From positions 1-35,215 of the IMG/VR virus record IMGVR_UViG_3300028920_000177: a DNA stretch of 35,215 nt; one strand, given 5' to 3'. The DNA comes from a virus. The translations under genes and the position numbers were made by a program. Under the pieces are notes generated by a model that was not told where the DNA came from, did not search any database, and was given only the letters and a program-made list of their open reading frames with translations. Below are positions 6,129-14,428 of the stretch, piece after piece (the first letter of the stretch is position 1; every line of letters starts with the position of its first letter).

Positions 6129-7896
6129 GGTAGTAGCTCCGCCTCCGGACCTTACGATCTCCGAATGGGCCGATGCTCAAAGACGGCTTTCCAGCGAATC
6201 GAGCGCAGAGCCCGGAAGGTGGCGAACCGACAGGGCTCCGTATCAGCGGGGAATCATGGACGCCCTCAACGACCCTGCGGTGGAGACGATAGTCGTCAAA
6301 AGCTGCGCCCAGGTGGGCAAAACGGAGATACTGCTCAACGTCATAGGGTACTACGTGGATCAGGATCCTTCTCCGATACTGCTGCTTCAGCCCACGCTTG
6401 GCATGGCCGAATCGTTTTCCAAGGACAGGCTGGCCCCTATGTTCCGGGACACTCCGGCGCTGAAGGGCAAGATAGGCGATCCGCGAAGCCGTGATTCCGG
6501 GAACACGTTGCTGCACAAGCAGTTTCCCGGAGGGCACATAACCATGGCTGGGGCGAATTCGCCTTCGTCGCTTGCGTCGAGACCTATCCGGATACTTCTG
6601 GCCGACGAGGTGGACCGTTACCCCATGTCGGCGGGAACGGAAGGTGATCCCCTTAGTCTTGCGGAAAAACGGACTCCCAACTTTTGGAACCGCAAGAAGG
6701 TCTACGTAAGCACCCCGGGCATAAAGGGTCTTTCTCGAATAGAAACCGCCTACGACGGCTCGACACAGGAGCAATGGTGTTTGCGGTGCCCTGCTTGCGG
6801 AAAAATGCAGCCGCTTACATGGGCTCAACTGCATTTCGAGGACCTGACGATGGAGTGCGTGCATTGCGGGGCCCGTAACGGGGAAGTCGACTGGAAACGC
6901 CAGGAGGGAAACTGGGTTGCCAGGAAAGAAAGCGCCGTTCGCGGCTTTCATCTGAACGCCCTGGTTTCGCCCTGGAAGAACTGGCGGCAGATCGTGGACG
7001 AGTTTCTGGAGGCAAAGCGTCTGGGCCCGGAAGGGCTGAAGACGTGGGTCAACACGGTTCTGGGAGAAACGTGGGAAGAAGAGGGCGACTCGATAGAGGT
7101 GGAGACCCTCGACGAAAACAGGGAGCGATACGACGCGGAGATCCCCGAAGGCGTGCTTGTGCTTACGGCCGGAGTGGACACGCAGGACGACAGGCTGGAA
7201 GTGGAAGTAGTCGGTTGGGGTGTGGGGAGAGAGTCGTGGTCGATACGGTACGAAACCTTCTACGGCGACCCCGGGCGAAAAGACCTGTGGAACCGCCTCG
7301 ACGAGTTTTTGATGAACACCTGGGCTTTTGAGAGCGGCGAACGCATGGGCGTTTCTTGCACGTGCGTGGACTCGGGGGGCCATTTCACCGACGACGTATA
7401 CCGGTTTTGCAGGGCAAGGGAGCAACGGAGAATGTTCGCCATCAAGGGCGTGGGCGGCCCCGGCAACCCGATAATCATCGGCAAGCCGTCCAGAAACAAC
7501 AGACACAGGGCGGCGCTTTTCAGGCTGGGAGTCGATACGGTGAAGGAGCTCTTCTTCTCCCGGCTCAAGGTGGAGGCGCCGGGTCCCGGCTACTGCCATT
7601 TCCCGTCCGCAAAGGACAAGGGGCACGACAGAGCCTACTATCTGGGACTCACGTCCGAAAAGAAGGTGCTGCGCTACCGAAAGGGAAGGCCCTACATCGA
7701 GTGGGTAAAGCGTGCTTCAGGGGCGCGAAACGAGCCGCTTGATTGCAGGGTTTACGCCACCGGGGCGCTGGAGATTTTCAATCCGGATCTCGAAGCCCTG
7801 GCCGCCAGAGCTTCGTCGAAAAAAAGACGCCAGGCCGAAACGCAGCCCGCAAAGGCTAAGAAGCCTCGGCGGCGGGTTATCAACAGGGGAATCTGA
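6082..7896 (+). CDS. Terminase large subunit (GpA family)
   Basis: The 604-residue packaging motor pumps DNA into the prohead and cuts it. The ATPase domain has Walker A CAQVGKTE (residues 75-82) and Walker B ILLADEVDR (171-179), the GpA forms. A zinc ribbon follows (CPACGKMQ and CVHCGARN, about 234-265). The RNase H-like nuclease domain begins with AGVDTQDDRLEVEVVGWG (about 362-379), with D365 as first metal ligand and another acidic cluster in CVDSGGHFTDD (about 428). The basic C terminus (KKPRRRV) is common in TerL. Length is slightly below lambda gpA (641). It starts inside terS, so translation is coupled. Confidence 0.95.
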   Translation: MTRTGSLSELARRAARVVAPPPDLTISEWADAQRRLSSESSAEPGRWRTDRAPYQRGIMDALNDPAVETIVVKSCAQVGKTEILLNVIGYYVDQDPSPILLLQPTLGMAESFSKDRLAPMFRDTPALKGKIGDPRSRDSGNTLLHKQFPGGHITMAGANSPSSLASRPIRILLADEVDRYPMSAGTEGDPLSLAEKRTPNFWNRKKVYVSTPGIKGLSRIETAYDGSTQEQWCLRCPACGKMQPLTWAQLHFEDLTMECVHCGARNGEVDWKRQEGNWVARKESAVRGFHLNALVSPWKNWRQIVDEFLEAKRLGPEGLKTWVNTVLGETWEEEGDSIEVETLDENRERYDAEIPEGVLVLTAGVDTQDDRLEVEVVGWGVGRESWSIRYETFYGDPGRKDLWNRLDEFLMNTWAFESGERMGVSCTCVDSGGHFTDDVYRFCRAREQRRMFAIKGVGGPGNPIIIGKPSRNNRHRAALFRLGVDTVKELFFSRLKVEAPGPGYCHFPSAKDKGHDRAYYLGLTSEKKVLRYRKGRPYIEWVKRASGARNEPLDCRVYATGALEIFNPDLEALAARASSKKRRQAETQPAKAKKPRRRVINRGI

Positions 7897-7909
7897 CGGG
7901 GGTGAAACG

Positions 7910-8140
7910 ATGGCCGAATGGACACTGGCCGACGCGCAAAGACACCTTGATGCGTGGCTCGAAGCCGATCTGGCGCTTGCAACGAGCCAGGCCTACAAGA
8001 TGGGAGAAGTAACGCTTACCAGATCGGATATGCCGACCGTAAAGGACAGAATAGCATTCTGGCGGAGTGAAGTGGACAGGTTGACCTCCGGGCGAGGCAG
8101 AGGGCCAAGAGTATTCCGCGTGGTTCCGAGGGATCTGTGA
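7910..8140 (+). CDS. gpW-position small head-tail joining protein (DUF6148-like)
   Basis: A 76-residue protein starts at ATG 7910 behind GGGGGTGAAACG. It has the pattern WTLADAQRHLDAWLEADLAL, then a short strand hairpin, then RIAFWRSEVDRL and a basic tail. This is the small all-alpha DUF6148/gpW-like family that sits between terL and the portal gene. In lambda, gpW stabilises filled heads and forms the tail attachment surface. The stop overlaps the portal ATG by one base. Confidence 0.75.
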   Translation: MAEWTLADAQRHLDAWLEADLALATSQAYKMGEVTLTRSDMPTVKDRIAFWRSEVDRLTSGRGRGPRVFRVVPRDL

Positions 8141-9723
8141 TGAGCATTATAGACAGGGTAATAGGGCTCGTGTCGCCCGAACGGGAGGAGCGGAACCTCG
8201 CCGCCAGGGTGCGGGTGGGCTACATGAGGCGCGTTACGGCCAAAGGGTACGACATGCACGGGGCAAGCGTGGTGAAGAAGATGCTTCGCGGGTGGCGTAC
8301 ACAGGCCGGCGACCCCGACGACGACATAGTAAAGAACCTGCCCAAGCTTCGCGAGAGGTCGCGGGATCTGTTCATGGGGGTGCCGCTGGCTACGGGCGCT
8401 CTGGGGACCATACGAACCAACGTCGTGGGGCCGGGTCTCTTGCCAAACGCAATGATACGGGCGGATATTCTGGGGATGTCCGACGACGCAAAAAGGGAAT
8501 GGGAGCGGCGCGTGGAGGCGCTATGGACCTACTGGGCCGAGGGTACGGAATGCGACGCCAGGCGGATGCATGGTTTCGGCATGTTACAGGGGCTTGTCAT
8601 GCTGTCGGTTCTTATGAACGGAGACGCCTTCGTGCTGTTGCCTCTTATCCCCCGCGGAGATTCCCTGTTCGACCTGCGGGTCCGGCTTTTGGAGTCGGAC
8701 AGGGTGGAAAATCCTTCGAGCAAGCCCAGGGGAAAGGACATTCTGGGCGGCGTGGAGGTTGACCGTGACGGTTGCCCTGCGGCTTTCTGGGTTGCCAACA
8801 GGCACCCCGGCGGCAGCGGAGCGGGAAGAATAGAACACAAACGAATACCGGCTTTCGGCGACAAGTCATGTCGTCGAAACATTTTGCAATTGATTCACCC
8901 GGAGAGAATAGAGCAACGGCGCGGGGTTCCCGTTCTTGCCCCGGTGATAGAAACGCTGAAGCAGTTGGGCAGATACGCCGAGGCCGAGCTTGCGGCCGCG
9001 GTGGTGAGCGGGTTGTTTACGGTTTTCGTAAAAACCCCTGCTCCCACGGAAGCGCTTGGAGAAGCCGTATCCGCAGCCGAACAAGTAGACGCCGACGACC
9101 CAATGTCTCTGGAACTGGGGAACGGTTCGCTCATCGGCCTGGCGCCCGGCGACGAGATACAGACGGCCAACCCCGGCAGGCCCAACTCGAACTTCGACGG
9201 TTTCGTTACGGCGCTTTGCAGGCAGGTGGGGGCTGCGCTGGAACTGCCCTACGAGGTGTTGATAAAGCACTTTACGGCCAGTTATTCGGCCTCTCGTGGA
9301 GCTTTGCTGGAGGCGTGGAAGTGTTTCAAGATTCGCCGGGCATGGCTTGCGGGGTCTTTGTGCCAGCCGATCTACGAGGAGTTTCTGACCGAAGCCGTGG
9401 CCAGAGGGTACGTGGAGGCCCCCGGATTTTTCGACGATCCTCTTGCCCGATGGGCGTACAGCCGGGCCGAATGGCACGGGCCTTCGCAGGGGCAGCTTGA
9501 CCCGCTGAAGGAAGCCAAGGCGGCAAAGGTGCGCGTGGACGAAGGGTTTTCGACGCGGGCCCGCGAAACGGCCGAGCTCACCGGCGGAGACTTCGAGGCC
9601 TACAACGCACAGAGAGCCAAGGAAGAACGCCTGCGAGAAGAAGCCGGGCTGTTTTCTCCGGAAGTTTCGCCGGATCCGGACGAAAGCGGGGGTGGTGATG
9701 AAAAAGAAGATCAAACCGAATAG
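8140..9723 (+). CDS. Portal protein (lambda gpB family)
   Basis: The 527-residue portal forms the dodecameric channel at the head vertex through which DNA enters. Family stretches are present: RSRDLFMGVPLATGALGTIRTNVVGPGL as split motifs (about 70-98), WTYWAEG (about 128-134), and the stem/crown region GRPNSNFDGFV and LPYEVLIKHFTASYSASRGAL (about 345-390). I prefer ATG 8140, which has GAGGGA 6 nt upstream, over GTG 8137. The acidic tail may be where a C-terminal cleavage occurs, as in gpB. A terminator-like hairpin follows before the protease gene. Confidence 0.95.
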   Translation: MSIIDRVIGLVSPEREERNLAARVRVGYMRRVTAKGYDMHGASVVKKMLRGWRTQAGDPDDDIVKNLPKLRERSRDLFMGVPLATGALGTIRTNVVGPGLLPNAMIRADILGMSDDAKREWERRVEALWTYWAEGTECDARRMHGFGMLQGLVMLSVLMNGDAFVLLPLIPRGDSLFDLRVRLLESDRVENPSSKPRGKDILGGVEVDRDGCPAAFWVANRHPGGSGAGRIEHKRIPAFGDKSCRRNILQLIHPERIEQRRGVPVLAPVIETLKQLGRYAEAELAAAVVSGLFTVFVKTPAPTEALGEAVSAAEQVDADDPMSLELGNGSLIGLAPGDEIQTANPGRPNSNFDGFVTALCRQVGAALELPYEVLIKHFTASYSASRGALLEAWKCFKIRRAWLAGSLCQPIYEEFLTEAVARGYVEAPGFFDDPLARWAYSRAEWHGPSQGQLDPLKEAKAAKVRVDEGFSTRARETAELTGGDFEAYNAQRAKEERLREEAGLFSPEVSPDPDESGGGDEKEDQTE

Positions 9724-9734
9724 CAGCAAGGCAG

Positions 9735-9756
9735 GCGGGCGAGGGCCCGCTTTTTT
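9735..9756 (+). terminator. Terminator-like hairpin between portal and protease genes
   Basis: GCGGGC (9735-9740) pairs with GCCCGC (9745-9750) over a 4-nt loop and is followed by six T. It lies only 33 nt before ATG 9790. In the middle of an essential late operon it must be read through by modified polymerase or act as a partial attenuator. Confidence 0.7.
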
Positions 9757-9789
9757 CATGCATTCGAATCCCTGGAAGGGAGGTGCGCA

Positions 9790-10908
9790 ATGAAGAGATT
9801 CTGGGAGTTTCGCGCCCAGGAAGGCGCAGACGAAGCCGAACTGCTGATCTACGGAATCATCGGCGACAGCGAATGGGACGACGTGTGTTCCAGGGAATTC
9901 GCCGACGATCTCAAGGCGGCGGGTTCGGTAAAAAGCATCCGGGTAAGGATCAACTCGCCGGGCGGAAGCGTATTTGCGGGGCAGGCCATTTACTCGTCTT
10001 TGAAACGCCACGAAGCAAGGGTAACGGTTTACGTGGACGGGCTTGCGGCTTCGGCGGCCAGTTTCGTTGCAATGGCCGGCGACAGGGTGGTAATGCCCAA
10101 GAACGCCTTGATGATGATCCACAATCCTTCGGCCCTTACATGGGGCGACGCCGACAAACTGCGCAAGGACGCCGAAATGCTGGACAAGGTGTGCGAAACG
10201 ATGATCGCCGTCTACATGGAAAAGACCGGTCTGGCCGAAGAGGACGTGAAGGAACTGCTGGACGACGAAACATGGATGACGGCCCAGGACGCCGTCGACT
10301 GGGGTTTCGCCGACGAGGTGGAGGGCGGGATGAAAATAGCCGCCTCGATCTCCGGGGAATACCTGCTGGTGAAGTCGGCCACGGGAGAAGCGAAGCTGTC
10401 TCTTGCCGAAGCCAAGATGCCGGAGAAGCTGAAACTGAGAATATCCGAATCGGGCGCCGAAGCCGATGCCGGGGCCAAGGCGAAACCGACGAAAACGCCT
10501 GTGAAGGGAGAAACGAAAATGACGCTTGAAGAACTGGCCGAACAGGAACCGGAACTGCTTGAGGAGATAAGGGCCGAAGCGGCCGGGAAGGCTACGGAGG
10601 CCGAGCGTGAAAGGATACGGGCCATAGAGGAAATGGCCGTTTCGGGGTTCGACGACCTGATAGCCAAAGCCAAATTCGAGGAGCCCGCAACGGCCGAAGC
10701 GGTTGCCGTGAAGATCGTAAGGGCCCAGAAAGTAAAGGGCGAGAAGAAACTCGAAGACATTCGCTCCGACGCCAACGATCTGGGCGGGGTGGCTCCGGGA
10801 GCCGCCGACACTGATACGGGAGACTCCGGAAAAGCCGAAATGGAAGAGAAGGCTACGGCTATAGCCAAAGGCTTCAGAAGGAGCAAGGGAAGGAGTGAAA
10901 CCGAATGA
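9790..10908 (+). CDS. ClpP-fold prohead protease with C-terminal scaffold domain (lambda C-like)
   Basis: The 372-residue protein joins a ClpP-fold serine protease (about 1-190) to a charged helical region (244-372). The catalytic triad can be assigned from ClpP: S88 in GLAAS, H111 in MMIHNPS and D175 in WGFADEV. The first part cleaves scaffold and capsid proteins during maturation. The second part is predicted scaffold. This is the lambda gpC/Nu3 arrangement, in which scaffold is also made alone from an internal start. The gene has GGGAGGTG before ATG 9790 and overlaps the decoration gene by 4 nt. Confidence 0.9.
   Translation: MKRFWEFRAQEGADEAELLIYGIIGDSEWDDVCSREFADDLKAAGSVKSIRVRINSPGGSVFAGQAIYSSLKRHEARVTVYVDGLAASAASFVAMAGDRVVMPKNALMMIHNPSALTWGDADKLRKDAEMLDKVCETMIAVYMEKTGLAEEDVKELLDDETWMTAQDAVDWGFADEVEGGMKIAASISGEYLLVKSATGEAKLSLAEAKMPEKLKLRISESGAEADAGAKAKPTKTPVKGETKMTLEELAEQEPELLEEIRAEAAGKATEAERERIRAIEEMAVSGFDDLIAKAKFEEPATAEAVAVKIVRAQKVKGEKKLEDIRSDANDLGGVAPGAADTDTGDSGKAEMEEKATAIAKGFRRSKGRSETE
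10519..10908 (+). CDS. Internal in-frame scaffold protein (Nu3-like)
   Basis: ATG 10519 is codon 244 of the protease gene. It is preceded by AAGGGAG at 10504-10510, an 8-nt spacing that a random internal methionine would rarely have. The 129-residue product begins MTLEELAEQEPELLEEI and is acidic and helical throughout (RERIRAIEEMA, KLEDIRSDAN), like scaffold proteins. It ends KGFRRSKGR, a basic helix of the kind that docks scaffold to capsid. Lambda Nu3 is made in the same way. Confidence 0.65.
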   Translation: MTLEELAEQEPELLEEIRAEAAGKATEAERERIRAIEEMAVSGFDDLIAKAKFEEPATAEAVAVKIVRAQKVKGEKKLEDIRSDANDLGGVAPGAADTDTGDSGKAEMEEKATAIAKGFRRSKGRSETE

Positions 10909-11546
10909 CCGAGACATATACCCCCGAGAACCTTTTTGCCGGAAACGGAATGTCCGTGGTTTCCGGTACGGTGACCCTCGTAACGGGGCAGGACCTTGAA
11001 AAGGGTTCGGTTCTGGGGAAGGTGACCCGTGAAGCCGGAGCACCAGCTTCGGAAGGCAACAGCGGCGATGGAGAGGTGACGGGCGTAGCAATGGGGGCCG
11101 CCACGCAGCTTGGCGATTACACCCTGATCTGTACGTCCGCGCCTACGGAGGCTGGAGCCAACGACGCCGGGTTCGCAGTGTTTGCGCCCGACGGCAAGCG
11201 ACTTGAAGACGCTGTGCAGGGTGTGACCTACGGCAACGATCATCTGGGCTTTACCATCGGGAACGCCGACGAGGCGGATTTCGCTGTCAGCGACAGTTTC
11301 ACCATACCGATAACCGCCGTGGACGACGAGTGGAAACTGGTGAACAGCGCAAACGTTGACGGAAGCGCCGAGCCAAGAGCGGTTCTGGCGGCCGACGTAG
11401 ACGCGAGCGAGGAAGACAAGACGGCCCCGGTGTACCTGACCGGTGAATTCAACGAGGAAGCCCTGACCTTCGGCGGCACGGACGACGCGGACACGCACCG
11501 CGAAGCCCTGCGCGAGCTGGGGATATTCCTCAAGACCATTGCCTAG
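10905..11546 (+). CDS. Head decoration protein (lambda gpD-like)
   Basis: The 213-residue protein would stabilise the expanded capsid by capping its three-fold sites. Family signs are the N-terminal YTPENLFAGN, the GTVTLVTGQDLEKGSVLGKVT motif split over residues about 19-42, and the final strand (LTFGGTDDADTHREALRELGI), as in HDPD-family proteins. It is about twice the length of lambda gpD (110). The extra part (about 75-140) reads FAVFAPDGKRLEDAVQGV and FTIGNADEADF, so it may be a surface insert. It begins with a 4-nt ATGA overlap after the protease gene. Confidence 0.85.
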   Translation: MTETYTPENLFAGNGMSVVSGTVTLVTGQDLEKGSVLGKVTREAGAPASEGNSGDGEVTGVAMGAATQLGDYTLICTSAPTEAGANDAGFAVFAPDGKRLEDAVQGVTYGNDHLGFTIGNADEADFAVSDSFTIPITAVDDEWKLVNSANVDGSAEPRAVLAADVDASEEDKTAPVYLTGEFNEEALTFGGTDDADTHREALRELGIFLKTIA

Positions 11547-11558
11547 GGAGGCGTCGAA

Positions 11559-12584
11559 ATGATCAGCATTTTTGAAACCCGAACCATGCTCAAGGCTCTG
11601 GAGCAGACGCCCAGGCCAAAGACGTTTCTCCGCGATATGTTCTTCGGCAGCCAGGAGTTTTCAGACACGGCAAAGGTAGACATCGACATACTCAAGGGTC
11701 GCCGCACCATGGCGCCGTTCGTTTCCCCCGTTCTGGCCGGAAAGGTCGTAGCAAACAGGGGATTCACCACGAACACATTCGAAGCGCCGCTTCTGAAGCC
11801 CAAGAAAAGCACCACAGCCGAAGACATAATGAACAGGATGCCCGGCGAGGCGCTGTATTCGGGGAAATCGCCCGACGAAAGGGCCGCCGCAAAGCTGGGC
11901 CGCGATCTGGAGGAGCTGGACGATTCCATCACGCGCCGCGTGGAGTGGATGTGCTCGCAGGCGCTGTTCGAGGGCAAGGTGCAGATAAAGGGAGACGGGG
12001 TGGACTACGAGATAGACTTCGGCGTCCCCTCCGAAGACCTTAGCGGTGCGGCTCTTTGGGACGCGGAAGGTTCGAACCCCATCGACTCGCTCAGGCTGCT
12101 TCACCAGGAGATAGTAAAGGATTCGGGCGTCAACCCCGACGTGTGCATTCTGGCTTCCGACGTGGTGCCCTATTTCCTGAATCACGCCAAGGTGCAGAGC
12201 CTTCTGGACAAGCGACTCATCAACACCGGCCAGATAGACCCGAAGCAGCTCCCCAACGGGGCCACTTACCTGGGCTTCCTCAACGAACTGGGCCTGAACA
12301 TCTACTCGTACCTCGACTGGTACGTAAACGACTCGGACGTTGAAACGCCCATGGTTCCCGCCAAGAAGATCCTCGTAGGCTCCACCAGAGCCCAGACCGT
12401 GGTTAACTACGGAGCGGTGGTGGTAAAGGACGATTCCGGCCAGATGGCCACCTACATGGCCGACCGCGTGCCCAGCTCGTGGGTGGATGACGACCCGGTG
12501 GTCAGGTGGGTGCAGCTCCAGAGCAGGCCGCTTCCGGTGCCCACGCAGGTTGACGCCTTCTGCAGCGCGACGGTTATCGGCTGA
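11559..12584 (+). CDS. Major capsid protein (GpE family)
   Basis: This 341-residue HK97-fold capsid protein belongs to the lambda gpE family: FLRDMFFGSQEFSDTAKVDID (about 24-44, in parts), FVSPVLAGKVVANRG (54-68), SITRRVEWMCSQALFEGKV (about 126-145) and the C-terminal PVRWVQLQSRPLPVP. The length equals lambda gpE (341). The gene has GGGAGG 10 nt before ATG 11559 and its stop overlaps the next start by one base. Confidence 0.95.
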   Translation: MISIFETRTMLKALEQTPRPKTFLRDMFFGSQEFSDTAKVDIDILKGRRTMAPFVSPVLAGKVVANRGFTTNTFEAPLLKPKKSTTAEDIMNRMPGEALYSGKSPDERAAAKLGRDLEELDDSITRRVEWMCSQALFEGKVQIKGDGVDYEIDFGVPSEDLSGAALWDAEGSNPIDSLRLLHQEIVKDSGVNPDVCILASDVVPYFLNHAKVQSLLDKRLINTGQIDPKQLPNGATYLGFLNELGLNIYSYLDWYVNDSDVETPMVPAKKILVGSTRAQTVVNYGAVVVKDDSGQMATYMADRVPSSWVDDDPVVRWVQLQSRPLPVPTQVDAFCSATVIG

Positions 12585-12871
12585 TGATACGCGCAAAAAA
12601 TCGAATCAGAACGATAGACAGGCTGTACGGGCCGGGCGATGTGTTCGGCCTGTCGGCCGCCGAAGAGGAAAGGCTTGTAAGGCTGGGAGCGGCCGAGTTC
12701 GTAATAGACGATCCGCCCGCTGCGCCTGCGCCTAAACCCGAGCCTGAAGTCCCGGTGCAGCCTGAAGAGCAAACCAAGGCCGAAGCAACGGAACCGGAAA
12801 CACAGGCAGAACCTGAAGAGCCCGAAAAGCCGCCCACGGGAAGCAGAAAGAAGAAGAAGGGCAAGACGTGA
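12584..12871 (+). CDS. Small head protein with Pro/Glu-rich tail, unknown
   Basis: The 95-residue protein has an N-terminal basic strand (KNRIRTIDRLYGPGDVFGL) and a helix (SAAEEERLVRLGAAEF) through about residue 45, then a long low-complexity tail of P, E, A and T ending in KKKKGK. It lies between the major capsid and head-tail joining genes, where small proteins of unclear role or head-completion proteins are found. The tail (about 46-95) is probably disordered. No family is assigned. Confidence 0.6.
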   Translation: MIRAKNRIRTIDRLYGPGDVFGLSAAEEERLVRLGAAEFVIDDPPAAPAPKPEPEVPVQPEEQTKAEATEPETQAEPEEPEKPPTGSRKKKKGKT

Positions 12872-13185
12872 CACTACGTGAACGGATCTCGGCAGACATG
12901 GCCCAGATACTGACGGGCGAGTTTGCAGAAGATGTAACCATAGGGGGCCGGACGGTGAAGGCCGTGGTTTCGAGGGAGCCGGCCCCCGAACCCGGCAACG
13001 AGATAGCCTCCGACGGCAGTTCGGCAAGGGCGGTCGTCTACGTTGCCGCCGCCGATTACCCGTCTCCGGCAAGGGGAGACCTGCTGACCGACGCCTCTGG
13101 CGTGGTCTGGAAAGTGGTACGGTCTTCGCCGTTACCGGGGTTGTCGCGGGCGGTTTGCGTTTCCGACGAAAACCCGTGGGGGTGA
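12868..13185 (+). CDS. Head-tail joining protein (gpFII-like)
   Basis: A 105-residue, strand-rich protein starts at GTG 12868, overlapping the upstream stop by 4 nt. The sequence has a helix (ERISADMAQIL), then strands with GRTVKAVVSRE, ARAVVYVAAADYPSPARGDLLTDASGVVWKVV in parts, and a final SRAVCVSDE. Length, beta content and place after the capsid gene fit the gpFII/Phage_attach family, which forms the knob between head and tail. Similarity is by layout and short motifs only. Confidence 0.6.
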   Translation: MTLRERISADMAQILTGEFAEDVTIGGRTVKAVVSREPAPEPGNEIASDGSSARAVVYVAAADYPSPARGDLLTDASGVVWKVVRSSPLPGLSRAVCVSDENPWG

Positions 13186-13189
13186 GGCC

Positions 13190-13789
13190 ATGCAGACCAG
13201 GGTGGAGATAACCGACGAAGCAAGCCCCTGGCTTGAATGGGCGGCGAAGAACTTCCCCGGGTTTACGAAGTCGGCAGTGAAAAGCGCCGGGTGGTGGATG
13301 TCCAAAGAGATAAAGGCGGGGATAAGGTCCGGCGCTCCGGGCGGCAGGGCCTACACGCCCAAGATGCCAGCCAAACGGCGGCGGATGCTTGAAGCCGGTT
13401 TCGGGGGCAGGGTCAAGCGCTCCTATCCGTGGCTCGGGCAGTTGAGAAAAGCCGTGGGGTACCAGTACGTAAAGGGCGAAAACGCGGTAATCGTGGGGCC
13501 GCTCAGCCCCAGCGCGGTAAGGATGTTCGAAAAGCACGAGGGCGGGTTCTCGCGCTCGGTTTCCAAACGTATGCGCAAGGCGTATTTCGCCGCGGGCGTG
13601 GGCATGAAAACAGGCACGGGCAGGGTGAGCGTGCCCGAAAGGCCCACTATAGACCCCATTTACGAAAAGTTCGGGACCAGGATTCCTTCATACGTGGAGG
13701 AAAAACTGTGGGGGTACCTTACGGGCAACTCCGCCCGAAGCAGGCCAAAAACGAGGCGAACGTACAGCGTATTCAAAACATGGTTCTAG
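13190..13789 (+). CDS. Minor tail/neck protein (gpZ or HK97 gp10-like)
   Basis: This 199-residue basic protein begins TRVEITDEASPWLEWA and has a helical AVKSAGWWMSKEIKAGI segment (about 28-44), followed by many K/R residues (AKRRRML). The C-terminal part repeats aromatic strands (PTIDPIYEKFGTRI). Position between the joining and terminator genes matches lambda gpZ or the HK97 gp10 neck family. The first fits well, since gpZ is about 192 residues. It starts 5 nt after the previous stop with GGGGGTGAGG upstream. Confidence 0.65.
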   Translation: MQTRVEITDEASPWLEWAAKNFPGFTKSAVKSAGWWMSKEIKAGIRSGAPGGRAYTPKMPAKRRRMLEAGFGGRVKRSYPWLGQLRKAVGYQYVKGENAVIVGPLSPSAVRMFEKHEGGFSRSVSKRMRKAYFAAGVGMKTGTGRVSVPERPTIDPIYEKFGTRIPSYVEEKLWGYLTGNSARSRPKTRRTYSVFKTWF

Positions 13790-13801
13790 GAGGTGGCGGC
13801 T

Positions 13802-14245
13802 TTGTTCAGAGACATAGCGCTGGAACTGCTTGCAAAGATTAGAGACGATGGGGCCGTCGCCTCCTGGTGCGCTGCCAACGGGGGCAAGCCCATTTCGCTT
13901 TTTCTCGGGGTGGGCGGTACGCCGGAAACGAACCCCAAGGCGGAAGACCTGCCCCTTGCGATAGTTACTGAAGGCACGGTTACCCACGGCCCGGCGGGGA
14001 GGCCTCAATCGGCGGTGATCACCCTGGGGTGGGACGTTTCGGTTACGGGGGAGACGGAGACCGACGGCATACGCGAGGTGTCGGGCGCCAAAGCGTCGGA
14101 AGAGCTGGGCAACCTTATAGCCGCGGCGATAAACACGGTGGAGCGGGAGTATTCGGTCACCTCGGTGGAGATGACGCCCGCCACCACGGGCGAATGGGCC
14201 CCGCGCTTCCCCGGCGTGATGATCGTTTCGCTGGAGTTGCGGTGA
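13802..14245 (+). CDS. Tail terminator protein (gpU-like)
   Basis: The 147-residue product probably starts at TTG 13802 and not GTG 13793, because AGGAGG (13788-13793) overlaps the GTG but is 8 nt before the TTG. The protein starts FRDIALELLAKI, then has several strands (ISLFLGVGG, PLAIVTEGTV, AVITLGWDVSV) and a helix (ASEELGNLIAAAI) with a final MIVSLELR. This alpha-beta layout and place after the gpZ-like gene fit a tail terminator, which caps the tail tube at the head end. The next tail gene appears only 5.2 kb later, so the operon is interrupted here. Confidence 0.65.
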   Translation: MFRDIALELLAKIRDDGAVASWCAANGGKPISLFLGVGGTPETNPKAEDLPLAIVTEGTVTHGPAGRPQSAVITLGWDVSVTGETETDGIREVSGAKASEELGNLIAAAINTVEREYSVTSVEMTPATTGEWAPRFPGVMIVSLELR

Positions 14246-14428
14246 GGGTTTTCGACCAAGGGGATGTTTGCCCCGGAGTGGGTATCTCCGTTTTGTCCAG
14301 GTTTTCAGGGAAAAGCATCAAATTTGTCAAGCGAGTTCTGAAGTCATTGCTTTGCCGATGTGAAGCTCGGGTTCTTGGGTTACAATTCATATGGATATTT
14401 GTCTTTGATCCCAAGACGGGGGTTTCCC

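Noticed and set aside
6052-7626. Long minus-strand open frame of 524 codons over the terL gene
   Set aside because: It lies wholly opposite the terL gene, which has clear Walker and nuclease motifs. Its translation is rich in R, H and P as expected of an antisense shadow of a G+C-rich gene.
8866-11091. Long minus-strand open frame of 741 codons over portal and protease genes
   Set aside because: It is an antisense shadow with low-complexity R/G/F/H composition. The plus-strand genes have catalytic motifs and ribosome sites.
14246-14428. Promoter for the STAS/ATPase cassette (TACAAT at 14381-14386, TTGTCA at 14324-14329)
   Set aside because: The two elements are not correctly spaced with each other, and neither has a good partner, so I do not call a promoter, although one may exist.
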